DNA of 64,000 nt, from NCBI RefSeq assembly GCF_003315205.1, contig NZ_QNRR01000020.1, forward strand, positions 1 through 64,000, read 5' to 3'. Below are positions 45,505-54,575 of this stretch, piece after piece. The notes under the pieces were generated by a model. It was not told the origin of the DNA. It worked only from the letters and a program-made list of their open reading frames with translations, and made no database searches. A program made the position numbers and the translations under genes. The DNA is from Roseimicrobium gellanilyticum (lineage in GTDB: Bacteria > Verrucomicrobiota > Verrucomicrobiia > Verrucomicrobiales > Verrucomicrobiaceae). Each line of letters begins with the position of its first letter. The stretch's first letter is position 1.

Positions 45505-45564
45505 GTAACCAAAAGGCGATAGCGCGATAAACCCCGAGTCATAGGACTTAACTCGTTCATTCAG

Positions 45565-45654
45565 TGGCGGACAGGGAGGGATTCGAACCCTCGGTACTAT
45601 TTCTAGCACACACGATTTCCAATCGTGCCCGTTCGACCACTCTGGCACCTGTCC
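45565..45654 (-). tRNA. tRNA-Ser(GGA)
   Basis: Read on the minus strand, a 7-bp acceptor stem (GGACAGG/CCTGTCC), a D arm, the anticodon stem CACGA/TCGTG with anticodon GGA (45618-45620), the long variable arm of class II tRNAs, a T arm GAGGG-TTCGAAT-CCCTC and an encoded CCA end are all visible. The anticodon reads UCC/UCU serine codons. Its 3' end lies at the island side and is the likely attachment site. Confidence 0.96.
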
Positions 45655-45745
45655 GAAATCGATTTAGCGGGCAGCCATATTGGCCGCAGAGGGCGCTGCT
45701 GCAAGTCATATCTGTACTTTGCAGCAAATTCCTGCGCCTGAACGG

Positions 45746-45979
45746 TCAATGACACCCGCAACCGGTGCCGCAACCACCCCCACCACTTCCTGAGGAGGCG
45801 GAGCTGGCGCCGGAGCTCATGCCCATGAGGCCAGCGCCACCGGTGATGACGCGCACGACGGGCTCGCCGGTGTCCGGGTGGCGAGTGAGAGGGGCGTCGT
45901 TCATGCTCTGCTTCACTTCGAAGCGCTTGGGCTTTTCGCCCTCAAGCTGGGGGATGGTCTCGTAGACGTAAGTGGCCAT
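45746..45979 (-). CDS. FmdB-like small regulatory protein
   Basis: The 77-aa product starts MATYVYETIPQLEGEKPKRF and carries PDTGEPVVRVITGG, the pattern of FmdB-family proteins in Verrucomicrobia, but lacks the usual N-terminal zinc-ribbon cysteines. It ends in a Gly/Ser-rich tail with GCGTGCGCH, which could bind metal. The ATG at 45979 fits the family; an upstream ATG (46024) overlaps the FabZ-like gene's stop by four bases. It is the last gene of a small minus-strand cluster. Confidence 0.75.
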   Translation of the reverse strand: MATYVYETIPQLEGEKPKRFEVKQSMNDAPLTRHPDTGEPVVRVITGGAGLMGMSSGASSASSGSGGGGCGTGCGCH

Positions 45980-46020
45980 GGGTGATGAGGGTGGGATTCT
46001 CGCACGGAGGTCGGAGGCCA

Positions 46021-46485
46021 TCAAGCGGTAGGCGCAAGGACAGGCTCCTTGCTGCCGCCGCTCATGGTGACCTGGCCTTCGGCAATGAGGCGGTCCCCCA
46101 CCCTCACGCTTCCGGCGGCCTGCACCAGATTCCCCATGCGGCCCTGGATGGTGGCTTCGATCTGTAGTGTCTCACTGGGTACGGCGGTGCCGAGGATCTT
46201 CACGTTGCGAATGGCGGTGAGGCGCAGGTCCGGCATGGCAGGAATCTGGGAGTCAGACTGCAGAGCAACGCCGGCGACCTGGGCGATGGCTTCCACCATG
46301 ATCACGGCTGGCAGGATGGGTTGGGCGGGGAAATGTCCGCGCAGGAAGTCTTCTGAGCCCTTGAGAAGATAGGTCCCAACGGCGCGTCTGCCGGGCTCCA
46401 GTTCCACGATGGCATCCACAAACCGGAACTCGGGGCCGTGGGGAAGAGAGTCGAGAGGGTTGGGTGCTGTGGGGGGAGGTTCCAT
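46021..46485 (-). CDS. FabZ-like 3-hydroxyacyl-ACP dehydratase
   Basis: This 154-aa hot-dog-fold protein has the FabZ catalytic region: His in GHFPAQPILPAVIMVEAIAQ with the following Glu, and the start GPEFRFVDAIVELEPGRRAV. FabZ dehydrates 3-hydroxyacyl-ACP in fatty acid elongation. The ATG at 46485 gives the usual FabZ length; a frame opens 38 codons further up without similarity. It lies between LolA-like and FmdB-like genes, so it may serve a specialised acyl chain instead of housekeeping synthesis. Confidence 0.87.
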   Translation of the reverse strand: MEPPPTAPNPLDSLPHGPEFRFVDAIVELEPGRRAVGTYLLKGSEDFLRGHFPAQPILPAVIMVEAIAQVAGVALQSDSQIPAMPDLRLTAIRNVKILGTAVPSETLQIEATIQGRMGNLVQAAGSVRVGDRLIAEGQVTMSGGSKEPVLAPTA

Positions 46486-46621
46486 CGGGTTGATGATTCG
46501 TTTCAAGGGTGGAAGTTCCCAGCAGGGTCCGGCATTGCAGCTCGATGCAAAATGAGAAGTGAAAAATGAAAAGTGCAAATTGAGAGGAGCCTGCGTCACT
46601 GGTCTTTGATTGATTCGTTCG

Positions 46622-47362
46622 CTACTCGCCTTGCTTCACCTCGTAACCGGTGGTGTCCACTTTGAAGGTATCCGCGGGGACTGGCTTATTCAGGGCGTAG
46701 CCGCGGATCACGGTGCTCAAGCTCGAGCCGTCGCGCATGTGGAGGGTCATGGAACGGAGGGCGCCGTCCTGGGTGTTTACGGCGAGCTGAAGCTGGCGCA
46801 CGACGAGGGAGGTGCGGCGGTCGCGGAAGGCGAGGTCGAATTCCCACCAAGTGGGATTGGAGGGATCGATGCGCCAGTCCTTAAGCTCGAAGCGCTGCTC
46901 GAACACGGCCAGTGAGGGCGTGTGCATGGCTTCCATCATGGAGGAGAATCCCTGTCCCTTGCCTTCTTTCTCCTTCTCGAGGAGGGCTTCTTTGGTCCAA
47001 GTCTGGGCTTCCTTGTCGGATACATCCACCACCATCATGCCGCCATCTGCACCACGCACGGCGATGAGTGTGGGCGGCTCGCCGATCTGCCAGCGGAACT
47101 TGCCGCCCTCCCTCACGATCCAGAGCTTGCCGGGTTTGCGGAGGGCGCGCTTCACGTTGCGGAGGTTGCGCAGTTGCTCGAAGTCGGCGGTCACGGTCTT
47201 TGCTTTGGAGGAGGCAGTCATCCATTGCTGGAGGGCGGCTTTGGCGTCGGACTCGGAGGGAGTGGCGGCGTGAGTGGCGGGTGCGTGAAATAGAATGGTC
47301 AACACGCCTGCGAGTGCGGCGATGAGGGCTGTGCTTCCGAGTGGCTTCCGGAGAAGGGGCAT
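46622..47362 (-). CDS. LolA-like outer-membrane lipoprotein carrier
   Basis: The 246-aa product has a signal peptide (about residues 1-32, LIAALAGVLTILFHAPATHA) and the LolA features VTADFEQLRNLRNVKRALRK, KPGKLWIVREGGKFRWQIGE and a beta-rich C-terminal part. LolA shuttles lipoproteins or lipids across the periplasm. The ATG at 47362 is chosen, 22 codons inside a longer frame. The pairing with a FabZ-like gene recalls aryl-polyene and lipid-export clusters, where LolA-type and dehydratase genes co-occur, although no ketosynthase is present here. Confidence 0.85.
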   Translation of the reverse strand: MPLLRKPLGSTALIAALAGVLTILFHAPATHAATPSESDAKAALQQWMTASSKAKTVTADFEQLRNLRNVKRALRKPGKLWIVREGGKFRWQIGEPPTLIAVRGADGGMMVVDVSDKEAQTWTKEALLEKEKEGKGQGFSSMMEAMHTPSLAVFEQRFELKDWRIDPSNPTWWEFDLAFRDRRTSLVVRQLQLAVNTQDGALRSMTLHMRDGSSLSTVIRGYALNKPVPADTFKVDTTGYEVKQGE

Positions 47363-48060
47363 GGGGATAAGGAACGCGGATCTTGAGGGGATGGCAAATG
47401 GGGGTTGTGAGATGGACGCGAACGCCATCGAATGAGGTAGATGGCGGGGGGTGCTGCGAAACGTAAAAACTGGCCAAACGAACTATCGTTTTGCAGGCTG
47501 TTGATTTTCAGAGTGAAAGCGGGCGTTTTCTTGATTGGTGGTGGCTATGATGGGTGGAGGGTGCGGTGTGTTGACGCATGATGCGAGCGGATGGTTGGGA
47601 GTCATTTTAGGCCGATATACTTGTTAAACAAGTGTTGAATTTATTGAGGGGTGCGGAGTGGACTGATGGGTTTGCGGCGCTGTCCGACCTGTGTTGGCAG
47701 TTGGCGGGATTTGATGGCCGTGCCGTACGGGGGTGAGGCGGGCTGCATTGGATTCAACGCAGAGACGCGGAGGCGCAGAGGAACTTCGGAGACTGAGGAT
47801 GTTGCGATTTCCAATGCGCGACGATGGTGCTCTTGCCAGGAACTTTCGGACGCTGGGATTCCAATGAAGTTTTTCAGGGTGTCAGGACGGAATCTCTCCG
47901 GTCAAAGCGGTGCTTCGCACGCGCAGTCCAAAGCGCTGCGCGCAAGGTGGTTTGCTTAAGGGCCGCGCCGTGCTGATGTGGATTGTTTCGGTCACGAGAC
48001 GTTCATGGAGGATTTCTCTCAAATATTGGTGCGCTGGCTTGAGTGATGAGTGGACAAAGA
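47363..48060. other. Repeat-rich intergenic region
   Basis: About 700 bp without a supported gene. It contains a G/A-rich dispersed-type repeat (47752-47780, containing AACGCAGAGACGCGGAGGCG) and a second repeat at 47904-47955 that recurs at 54766-54821. Short frames here lack family resemblance. Confidence 0.55.
47904..47955. repeat. Dispersed repeat A, copy 1
   Basis: Starts AAAGCGGTGCTTCGC and ends AAGGTGGTTTGC. A second, similar copy with the same start and end lies at 54766-54821. Both are in intergenic DNA, so this is a dispersed element and not part of a gene. Confidence 0.7.
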
Positions 48061-48092
48061 AAAAGGCGGCTGACCGAAGTCAGCCGCCTTTT
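48061..48092 (-). terminator. Intrinsic terminator of the MFS gene
   Basis: On the minus strand AAAAGGCGGCTGAC and GTCAGCCGCCTTTT form a perfect 14-bp stem around a TTCG tetraloop closed by C-G, ending in a T-run, 19 bp past the stop of the MFS gene at 48112. This is the clearest intrinsic terminator in the window. Confidence 0.93.
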
Positions 48093-48111
48093 AGGACTCA
48101 TGTTGGAAACG

Positions 48112-49812
48112 TCACGCTTCCATAGGCGCATTGACGCCACCGGTAATGCGTTCGGTTTCGATGGAAACTGGCTTGTATCCACCGATGCCCTTGAAGTAGA
48201 GCAGGAGCAGCAGGTAGATCACTGCCATCGCAGCAGGAATGAAGGCGTCTGCACGAAGGGTCTTGCGATCACCTTCAATGTCTGCCTTGAGCACCTTCTG
48301 CTCTTCGGGAGTCAGTTTTGCATAGGCAGCCTGCGGGTCCTTGGTACCTGCTTTAACCAACTCCTCACGGGCAGCGCCCAGCTTCGTTTTGGCTTCGCCC
48401 AGCTTCTTGCCGTCCAGGCCAGTCGCAGGATCCAGAATGAAGCCCATCCAAGCGCTCGGTTTCTCTGCCTTGTATTGCTGATACAGTGCGGCATCGGTAC
48501 TTGCGAGTGACTCACCCGCGAAACGGTCCTTGGCATAGCCGAGTCCGGGCGAGCCGACCAGACCGGCGGACATCATCCCGATGCCGCCCATGATGCTCAT
48601 GGCCACAGCACCCGTACTCGGGAAGCGGTCACCGACCACAGCCAGCATGGTGGGCCAGAAGAAGGTCTTGCCCACACCGTAGATCAGCACCGCGCCAAGA
48701 GCGCCACCAAAGGCAGTCACACCGGCCACCATGTTGAGGCCGAGGCACGCAATCAGTGCGCACACCAGCAGAATGCCGATCGGGGACAGCTTGAGGTTCT
48801 TCTCAATGAAGTGGGCGCAGAAACGAAGGGCAAACATTAGCGCCGAGGTAGCGATGAACAGGTACTTGCCTTCAATCGGCGTAAGGATGTTGCCAGTGAT
48901 GTTCTGGATCCAGCCGTCCGTACCGAGTTCAACAGCACCGACGAGCGCGTGGGTGATGAAGAGCACGAAAAGGAGCCAGGCACCCACGGCCCAACCGCTC
49001 AGTCCGCTGAAGAGCAACCAGGTGGCCACACCGATGGCTACGGAAATCCACATCCAGCTCGAGCTGCTGAAGAAGTCGCTGCCGGTGAAGCCAGCGAGCA
49101 AGGGTCCAAGGCCATCCTTGAAGAAGAGGCCGATGAAAAGGCCAATCACTGCGGCACCCATGATGCCCACGTCCTTGAGCATCTGACCAAGGCCAAGGCC
49201 CTTCTGGGAAGCTTCCGACTTCGGGAACTTCTGGCCCATGAACATGAGCGCATAGATGGCCGTAGGCACGAGGAAGAGAGCCAGCTGGGCCTTCCAGCCC
49301 CAGTGGAACTGCTCACCCAGGAACGCACCGGCGCTGCCGCCGAGCACCATGCCCAGAGGCCAGCTCGCGTGGAGGATGTTGAGATAGTGCGTACGATTGT
49401 TGGGGAACAGCGTTGCCACCAGCGGGTTTGCCACGGCTTCAAGAGTACCGTTCGCCACCGCGAAAAGGAACGTTCCGGTCCAGAGATAAACGAAAGCCGT
49501 CTTGGTCGCCATGCCGTCCATGGCTCCGAATGTCACCACCGCAGAAAGCACGTGGAACAACAGCGCGGCGACCACCAGCTTCCCGTAGCCTATCTTGTCC
49601 ACGATCACACCACCAATGATGATGCCGAAACAAAAGCCCGTGAAACCAGCACCACCAACAAGACCTACCTCAAGGCCGGTGAAACCGAACTTTGCGCGCC
49701 AGACGTCAAAAATCTGCCCTCGAATTGCGAAACCTACCCCTGCCGCCAAGATGGCCATAAAGCCCGCCCAGAGGAGGCGTTTGGCGTTGGGTGCGATGCC
49801 GTCGTTACTCAT
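48112..49812 (-). CDS. MFS transporter (FucP/nucleoside:H+ symporter-like)
   Basis: The 566-aa protein has about twelve hydrophobic segments and MFS motifs such as [21 protein letters not shown] hydrophilic insertion of about 90 residues (around 430-520: [38 protein letters not shown]) separates the last transmembrane helix from the rest. It ends GGYKPVSIE like its neighbour. Uptake of a sugar or small metabolite is expected. It is separated from the second MFS gene by about 150 bp and followed by a strong terminator. Confidence 0.88.
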   Translation of the reverse strand: MSNDGIAPNAKRLLWAGFMAILAAGVGFAIRGQIFDVWRAKFGFTGLEVGLVGGAGFTGFCFGIIIGGVIVDKIGYGKLVVAALLFHVLSAVVTFGAMDGMATKTAFVYLWTGTFLFAVANGTLEAVANPLVATLFPNNRTHYLNILHASWPLGMVLGGSAGAFLGEQFHWGWKAQLALFLVPTAIYALMFMGQKFPKSEASQKGLGLGQMLKDVGIMGAAVIGLFIGLFFKDGLGPLLAGFTGSDFFSSSSWMWISVAIGVATWLLFSGLSGWAVGAWLLFVLFITHALVGAVELGTDGWIQNITGNILTPIEGKYLFIATSALMFALRFCAHFIEKNLKLSPIGILLVCALIACLGLNMVAGVTAFGGALGAVLIYGVGKTFFWPTMLAVVGDRFPSTGAVAMSIMGGIGMMSAGLVGSPGLGYAKDRFAGESLASTDAALYQQYKAEKPSAWMGFILDPATGLDGKKLGEAKTKLGAAREELVKAGTKDPQAAYAKLTPEEQKVLKADIEGDRKTLRADAFIPAAMAVIYLLLLLYFKGIGGYKPVSIETERITGGVNAPMEA

Positions 49813-49964
49813 ATTTTATTGTGTTGGTTGGATGGATGGATGCGTGGTTGCTGTCTTGAAGAAACTGGCAAAAACAAACGTGAAGAAGCGCCGACTCCTT
49901 CAGGGCAGCGCGGTTTTATCAGAAAGGAGAGGCCGGACAAGCAAAAACTGCCCCTGCCGTGGCC

Positions 49965-51527
49965 TCAGAAGCCCGGTTCGGCCTCTTCGCCGTGGGAGAT
50001 GGAGACCGGTTTGTACCCGCCCTTGGCCTTAAAGTAGAACCAGAGGAAGATGTAGCACACCAGCATGAAGGTGGGCAGGATGGCGATGGTCACGAACATC
50101 CCGCGCTTGCTCGGGGCCTGCACTTTTTCCAGTTCCGCCTTCTTTTCCGCGCTCAGGGCGGTGACTTTTGCCTGGTCGAGGCTGGGGACATTGCCGAAGG
50201 TGCTGGGTTTTTCGGGACCTTTCACTTCCGCGTAGAGCGCGGCATGCTCCGTTGAGAGGGTCTTTGCGAGGTCGTTGTCCTGCTTGAAGCCGAGGTACGG
50301 CGCGCCGAGCACGCCGAGGAAGAGCACGCCCACGGCGGACACGCCATTCAGCGCGAGCGCTCCGCCCTTGGGAAGTTGCTCGGCGGTGAGGCCCAGGGTG
50401 GTGCTCCAGAGGAAGGTCTTGCCAAAGGCGTACACGGTGGCGGCCGCGACAATCATCCAGCCAGCGGACACAGAGAGGAAGAGCAATCCGCCAATCGCCA
50501 CCAGTGCGCTGACGACGAGCAGGCCGATGGGCGAGAAGCTGTGCACGATGGGCCCGGCGTAGAAGCGCAGCACCGTCATGATGGTGGAGGTGTAAAGGAA
50601 GATGCCGGCGGCAAACATGGCGCCATCCACCCCGGCAGGGCCGCCGAGCTTCAGGAGTTCAGGCATCCAGCCGTCCGTACCCAGCTCCGTGGTGGCCAGC
50701 GGTCCAATGGTGACCAGCACCACGAGGAAGAGCCAATGTCCCAACGATCGGGTGTAAATGCCTGCGAGCAATGCGGCGGCACCGCCGACGGCCAGCACCA
50801 CGCCCCAGTTGATCTCCTCTGTGCGAGACTGGTAGATGGCCATGGTGAACATGGCGAAGAAGATGAAGAAACCGACCGCACCGAAGACCTTGAGCATGTC
50901 GCGGTAGCTCACGCCTGCGGCCACGCGCTCCTGCACGGGGAACTTGCAGGGGAACACGAGGATGGCATACACCACCACCGGGATGAGGCAGGTGGCAAAG
51001 CGGAACTTCCAAGACGTGTCAAAGAAGAGCGTCGTATTCGGGAAGAGCAGGCACACCAGCGCGCCCAGCGCCAATCCCGCCGGCCAGCCTGCGTGCAGGA
51101 TATTCAGCCACTTCGACTTCTGCTTCGCGAAGAGGGTGGCCACCACGGGGTTGATGAACGATTCCACCGAGCCATTCGCCACGGAGACGAGCAGCGTGCT
51201 CCAGTAGAAGTCACGGTACGTGCTGGACTGGAGATGGAAATACAGCGACACCAAATGGCAGATGATCGCGAAGACAGCCACCGTCTTGTACCCGATGCGG
51301 TCGATGATGAGGCTAAAGAAAATGATGCTGAGGGCGAAGGGCCACATGCCCGCGCCATTGATGGCCCCCTTCTGCTGCTCCGAGAGATTCAGCGAATCCT
51401 GCAGCGCTCCCAGCGTATTCGCCCGGATGCCGAAGACAAACGACGTGGCCACCAGCGCGATGAAACACGCCCAAAAGAGCTTCATGTGGGACTTCTCGTC
51501 AGAGAGGGCGGGCGCGGCTTGAGTCAT
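49965..51527 (-). CDS. MFS transporter, paralogue of the adjacent gene
   Basis: The 520-aa protein starts at the ATG at 51527 (a frame opens 19 codons upstream) and has about twelve membrane segments with the SSTYRDFYWSTLLVSVANGS and NTLGALQDSLNLSEQQKG regions. Like its neighbour it carries a hydrophilic segment (LYAEVKGPEKPSTFGN, LSAEKKAELEKVQ) before the last helix and ends [15 protein letters not shown]. The two are clearly paralogues. Neither substrate nor regulation can be inferred. Confidence 0.87.
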   Translation of the reverse strand: MTQAAPALSDEKSHMKLFWACFIALVATSFVFGIRANTLGALQDSLNLSEQQKGAINGAGMWPFALSIIFFSLIIDRIGYKTVAVFAIICHLVSLYFHLQSSTYRDFYWSTLLVSVANGSVESFINPVVATLFAKQKSKWLNILHAGWPAGLALGALVCLLFPNTTLFFDTSWKFRFATCLIPVVVYAILVFPCKFPVQERVAAGVSYRDMLKVFGAVGFFIFFAMFTMAIYQSRTEEINWGVVLAVGGAAALLAGIYTRSLGHWLFLVVLVTIGPLATTELGTDGWMPELLKLGGPAGVDGAMFAAGIFLYTSTIMTVLRFYAGPIVHSFSPIGLLVVSALVAIGGLLFLSVSAGWMIVAAATVYAFGKTFLWSTTLGLTAEQLPKGGALALNGVSAVGVLFLGVLGAPYLGFKQDNDLAKTLSTEHAALYAEVKGPEKPSTFGNVPSLDQAKVTALSAEKKAELEKVQAPSKRGMFVTIAILPTFMLVCYIFLWFYFKAKGGYKPVSISHGEEAEPGF

Positions 51528-51692
51528 GCGGAGTGAAAAAGAAAGAGGTGGCGGTGGTGGAGTCGGATTCCAGCGGATTGCCACTACGGGTGCAATGGGA
51601 AAGTTCTTTGGGGAAAGTGCTGATTATCCAGCCTCTACCACGAAGAGGCCATCGCCGCACGACGATGCAGTGCCAGCGAGTGACGGCTACCA

Positions 51693-51778
51693 ACGTAGCT
51701 CGCGAGTCCCTTCGCGAGATGATATGATCTGGTGCGCTGCCGAGCCTACTGACTCGCGAAGGGACTCGCGAGGTACGT
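51693..51778. repeat. Nested palindromic (REP-like) element
   Basis: The arms 51693-51718 and 51753-51778 are inverted repeats over 26 bp with one mismatch, the core CTCGCGAGTCCCTTCGCGAG being perfectly repeated. Each arm is itself a small palindrome (CTCGCGA/TCGCGAG). The element separates the MFS gene start from the PDH-beta stop and could also terminate transcription of the latter. Confidence 0.85.
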
Positions 51779-52743
51779 TAATACTTCAGCAGCCGCCTCA
51801 ACTCATTCACAATCGCCGGGGACGTCGGACGATGGGCCTTCCACAGATTGGGATGATACGGGATCGGTGTGTCCTTGGAATTCAGACGTTGCGGGGGAGC
51901 ATCCAGCAGGTGAAATCCTTCCGTGGTGACACGCGCAATCACCTCCGCAGTCACTCCGCCCCAGGGGAAGGATTCACCCACACACAGCAGGCGGCCCGTG
52001 CGGGCCACGGAGGCGAGGATGGTATCCGTATCAATCGGCTTCACACTGCGCAGGTCCACCACCTCGATTTGGTAGCCGTCCTTCGCCAGCTCTTCCGCGG
52101 CGCGAATGCTCTCATGCACCATCGCGGAATAAGCGACCACGGTGGCGTGGCGACCAGGGCGGGCGATGCGGGCCTTCCCCAGCGGGAGGGTTTCATCCGG
52201 CAGGGCATCCGCCTTGAGGTGGTAGTAGAGGAACTTGTGCTCGCAGAAGATCACCGGGTCTGTGCAGCCCACGGCGGCAAGCAGCATGTGGTAGGCATCC
52301 TCCACCGTCGCAGGCGTCAGGATGATGAGTCCCGGGTAATGCGCATAGATGCTCTCCATGCTCTGGCTGTGGAAGGGGCCGGAGCCGGCGGTGCCGCCGC
52401 TGGGCAGGCGGATGACGATGGGGCACGGCACATTCGTGCGCCAGAAATGGGTGGCTGCCTGATTGACGATCTGGTTGAAGCCCACGCTGCTGAAGTCCGC
52501 GAACTGCATCTCCACGATGGGCCGTGCGCCTTCAATGGCAGCACCGATGGCCACGCCCACCATGGCATCCTCACTGATGGGGGCATCCAGCACGCGGCCG
52601 GGGAACTCCTCCGCGAGGCGTTTCGTCGCCTTGAACGCGCCGCCGAACTTGCCGATATCCTGCCCGTAGATGAAGACGCGCGGATCCCGGGCCAGGGCAT
52701 CGTGCTGGGCTTCGCGGATGGCGTCGAGGTAGGTCAGGGACAT
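51778..52743 (-). CDS. Pyruvate/2-oxo acid dehydrogenase E1 component, beta subunit
   Basis: This 321-aa protein has the transketolase-type motifs of E1 beta: YLDAIREAQHDALARDPRVF, GQDIGKFGGAFKAT, the thiamine-diphosphate pairing PISEDAMVGVAIGAAI and a C-terminal domain with VVAYSAMVHESIRAAEEL, VDLRSVKPID. The ATG at 52743 is the family start; a frame extends 21 codons upstream. E1 beta normally works with an adjacent E1 alpha, but no alpha, E2 or E3 gene lies beside it here. A role in pyruvate or branched-chain oxidation depends on a partner elsewhere. Confidence 0.92.
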   Translation of the reverse strand: MSLTYLDAIREAQHDALARDPRVFIYGQDIGKFGGAFKATKRLAEEFPGRVLDAPISEDAMVGVAIGAAIEGARPIVEMQFADFSSVGFNQIVNQAATHFWRTNVPCPIVIRLPSGGTAGSGPFHSQSMESIYAHYPGLIILTPATVEDAYHMLLAAVGCTDPVIFCEHKFLYYHLKADALPDETLPLGKARIARPGRHATVVAYSAMVHESIRAAEELAKDGYQIEVVDLRSVKPIDTDTILASVARTGRLLCVGESFPWGGVTAEVIARVTTEGFHLLDAPPQRLNSKDTPIPYHPNLWKAHRPTSPAIVNELRRLLKY

Positions 52744-53027
52744 GGATTCGTGAGGAGAGAGCCAAGAGGTAGCAAGGCCCTTGGCTCTGAGCAAACAAAT
52801 CCGCACATGGCCGCTCTGCCCGGGACAGGGATTGTCCTTCCGCGCCTAAAATCAAGGACACCGGATGACCATCATTGGTGAGGCCACATCGCTGCGCAGG
52901 GAAATGACCATGCCCTCCCGGTCACAGGCAACACGAAGCAAAAGAAAAGGGGCGAATTATTCCAAGACAATCGCGGATGAATCGATGTGCCCGGCAGAGC
53001 CCATTTTCTCCCTGCCATCCGCCCCGT

Positions 53028-54575
53028 ATGAGCCCCAGCGATTCCTCCCAAGTGCCCCACCCCAACCACGAGCCTGCCACGTCCTCCGGGCCTGTGCAGA
53101 AGCCGAAATCGGTGGTCATTCAGAGCTTGTCCCCCACTTCCAGCGTTCCTGAGTCCCAGGACTATGTCCTGCCCCCCTCCTCCAGCGCCCCAGTAGCGCC
53201 TGTGGTCACCCAGGCCATCCCGCTGCCTGCCGCCATTGCATCACAGGGGCATGGGCATGCCCATGCTCATGCTGCTCCCATGCAGTTCCAGCCCGAGCTT
53301 GCGCCTGCTCCGCCGGAGACCTTCGGACACAAGGCGAGAAGATACTGGTATGCTGTGGGTGGCGGCTCGCTGCTGCTCAGCCTCACCATTCACGCGCTGC
53401 TCCTGGTGGGCGCCTACTTTCTGATCACCACCATCGCGAACCCGGAGAAGCCAGTGGATTTCCTTCCCGGCGGCGGAAACAAGGCGGGAGACACGGCCTC
53501 GCATGAGCTTCACAAGATGCTGAAGGAAAAGAAGCGCCGCCCCATGCAGCAGGCCATCCCACGGCAGAAGATTGTGAGCCAGACCGGGCTCGCGGCGATT
53601 CAGCTGCCAGATATTCCCATGGAGAGCATCGACCTGCCAGAGACCAGCTCCATCATGGGCGGAGCGTCGGGCAGCCTGGGCTTCGGGGGCGGCGGAGCAG
53701 GAGGAGGTGGTGGTGGAGGCCAGGGCATCGGCATGTCCAAGGGATTTGCGCCGATGACCTTCTTTGGCCGTGTGGGTGGCGAGGGGCTGCCCGGCGCCTT
53801 CTATGACATGAAGCAGGATCGTGAGCGCAAGGCCCTGCCCTACAGCGGCACCTTCCCCGACTACATCGCCGTGATCAATCATGCGGCCTCACGCCGCTTC
53901 TCGCCCTCCGCGCTGAAGGACTACTACAAGGCGAAGCAGGAGGTGAGCTTCACCTACCTGCTCGTGCCAAACATGGCGGCACAAGAAGGGCCGAAGTGCT
54001 TCAACGTGGAGAAGGAAGTGGAGCCGCGTGGATGGTTCGTGCACTACAGCGGCATGGTGACTCCGCCGAAGGCGGGCACATATCGCTTCGTGGGATTCTT
54101 CGATGACCTGCTCATTGTGTATATCAACAACAGGCCGGTGCTGGATGGCTCCTGGGTGCCGATGGCCGGTGTGGGCGAGGGCAAGTACGACGATGAAATC
54201 CGACAGGAGTTCAAGGGACCGCCCGTGGCGGGAAATCGCACGGCCTACTTCGGCAAGTGGGTGAAGATGAAAGAACCCTTCAAGCTGGACATCGTGGTGG
54301 GTGAGACTCCTGGTGGACGCGTGGGCGGCCTGCTCATGGTGCAGGACAAGGACGGGAAGTACGAGGAGCGCGCGGATGGCACGCCAATCCTTCCCGTCTT
54401 CGCCACGACGCGGCTGGAGATGGATGATATGAAGCGGTTGGAAGAAGACCCCTATGCCAAGGCGGTGCAGGTCGCGAAGGACACACCGGTGTTCGCGGGG
54501 AAAAAGGCGATCTTTGATGATCGTGAGGAAGGCGGCTCCAGACGGGGCATTGGGCTGCTGCCACCAAGGCAATAG
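53028..54575 (+). CDS. Membrane-anchored protein with TonB-like linker and PA14-like domain
   Basis: The 515-aa product begins with a Pro/Ser-rich cytoplasmic region and a His/Ala stretch (GHGHAHAHAAP), then a single transmembrane helix (about residues 110-135, GGSLLLSLTIHALLLVGAYF). A Gly-rich linker (about 215-235) follows, and then a beta-rich region with MVTPPKAGTYRFVGFFDDLL, IVYINNRPVLDGSW resembling a PA14/NPCBM-type fold. No family name is certain. It is on the plus strand, opposite to its neighbours, and stands alone. Function unknown; periplasmic carbohydrate binding is possible. Confidence 0.72.
   Translation: MSPSDSSQVPHPNHEPATSSGPVQKPKSVVIQSLSPTSSVPESQDYVLPPSSSAPVAPVVTQAIPLPAAIASQGHGHAHAHAAPMQFQPELAPAPPETFGHKARRYWYAVGGGSLLLSLTIHALLLVGAYFLITTIANPEKPVDFLPGGGNKAGDTASHELHKMLKEKKRRPMQQAIPRQKIVSQTGLAAIQLPDIPMESIDLPETSSIMGGASGSLGFGGGGAGGGGGGGQGIGMSKGFAPMTFFGRVGGEGLPGAFYDMKQDRERKALPYSGTFPDYIAVINHAASRRFSPSALKDYYKAKQEVSFTYLLVPNMAAQEGPKCFNVEKEVEPRGWFVHYSGMVTPPKAGTYRFVGFFDDLLIVYINNRPVLDGSWVPMAGVGEGKYDDEIRQEFKGPPVAGNRTAYFGKWVKMKEPFKLDIVVGETPGGRVGGLLMVQDKDGKYEERADGTPILPVFATTRLEMDDMKRLEEDPYAKAVQVAKDTPVFAGKKAIFDDREEGGSRRGIGLLPPRQ

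Larger units (their letters stand above)
38477..45564 (-). mobile_element. Putative replication-type genomic island at tRNA-Ser(GGA)
   Basis: A block of minus-strand genes abuts the 3' end of tRNA-Ser (tRNA ends at 45565): unknown 294-aa protein, AlpA-like HTH, primase-polymerase-like protein, RepA-like ATPase and two large DUF3987-like proteins. Replication genes of this sort are typical of satellite-like or integrative elements, and tRNA 3' ends are classic integration sites. The left boundary is uncertain. A duplicated tRNA 3' end was searched for by eye between about 36.5 and 39 kb and not found, and no tyrosine or serine recombinase is recognised. The element may be decayed, use an unusual recombinase, or have its far end elsewhere. 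Confidence 0.6.

Noticed and set aside
45466-45648. N-terminal extension of the island's 294-aa gene through tRNA-Ser
   Set aside because: The first residues are the translated tRNA sequence; a GTG with an AGGAG site at 45465 is a better start.
47651-48125. Plus-strand frames in the repeat-rich gap
   Set aside because: They span repeats and a terminator; no coding evidence.
50376-52881. Two plus-strand frames of about 390 and 450 codons opposite the MFS and PDH genes
   Set aside because: Antisense shadows; His/Glu/Arg-rich without domains, while the minus frames match known families.
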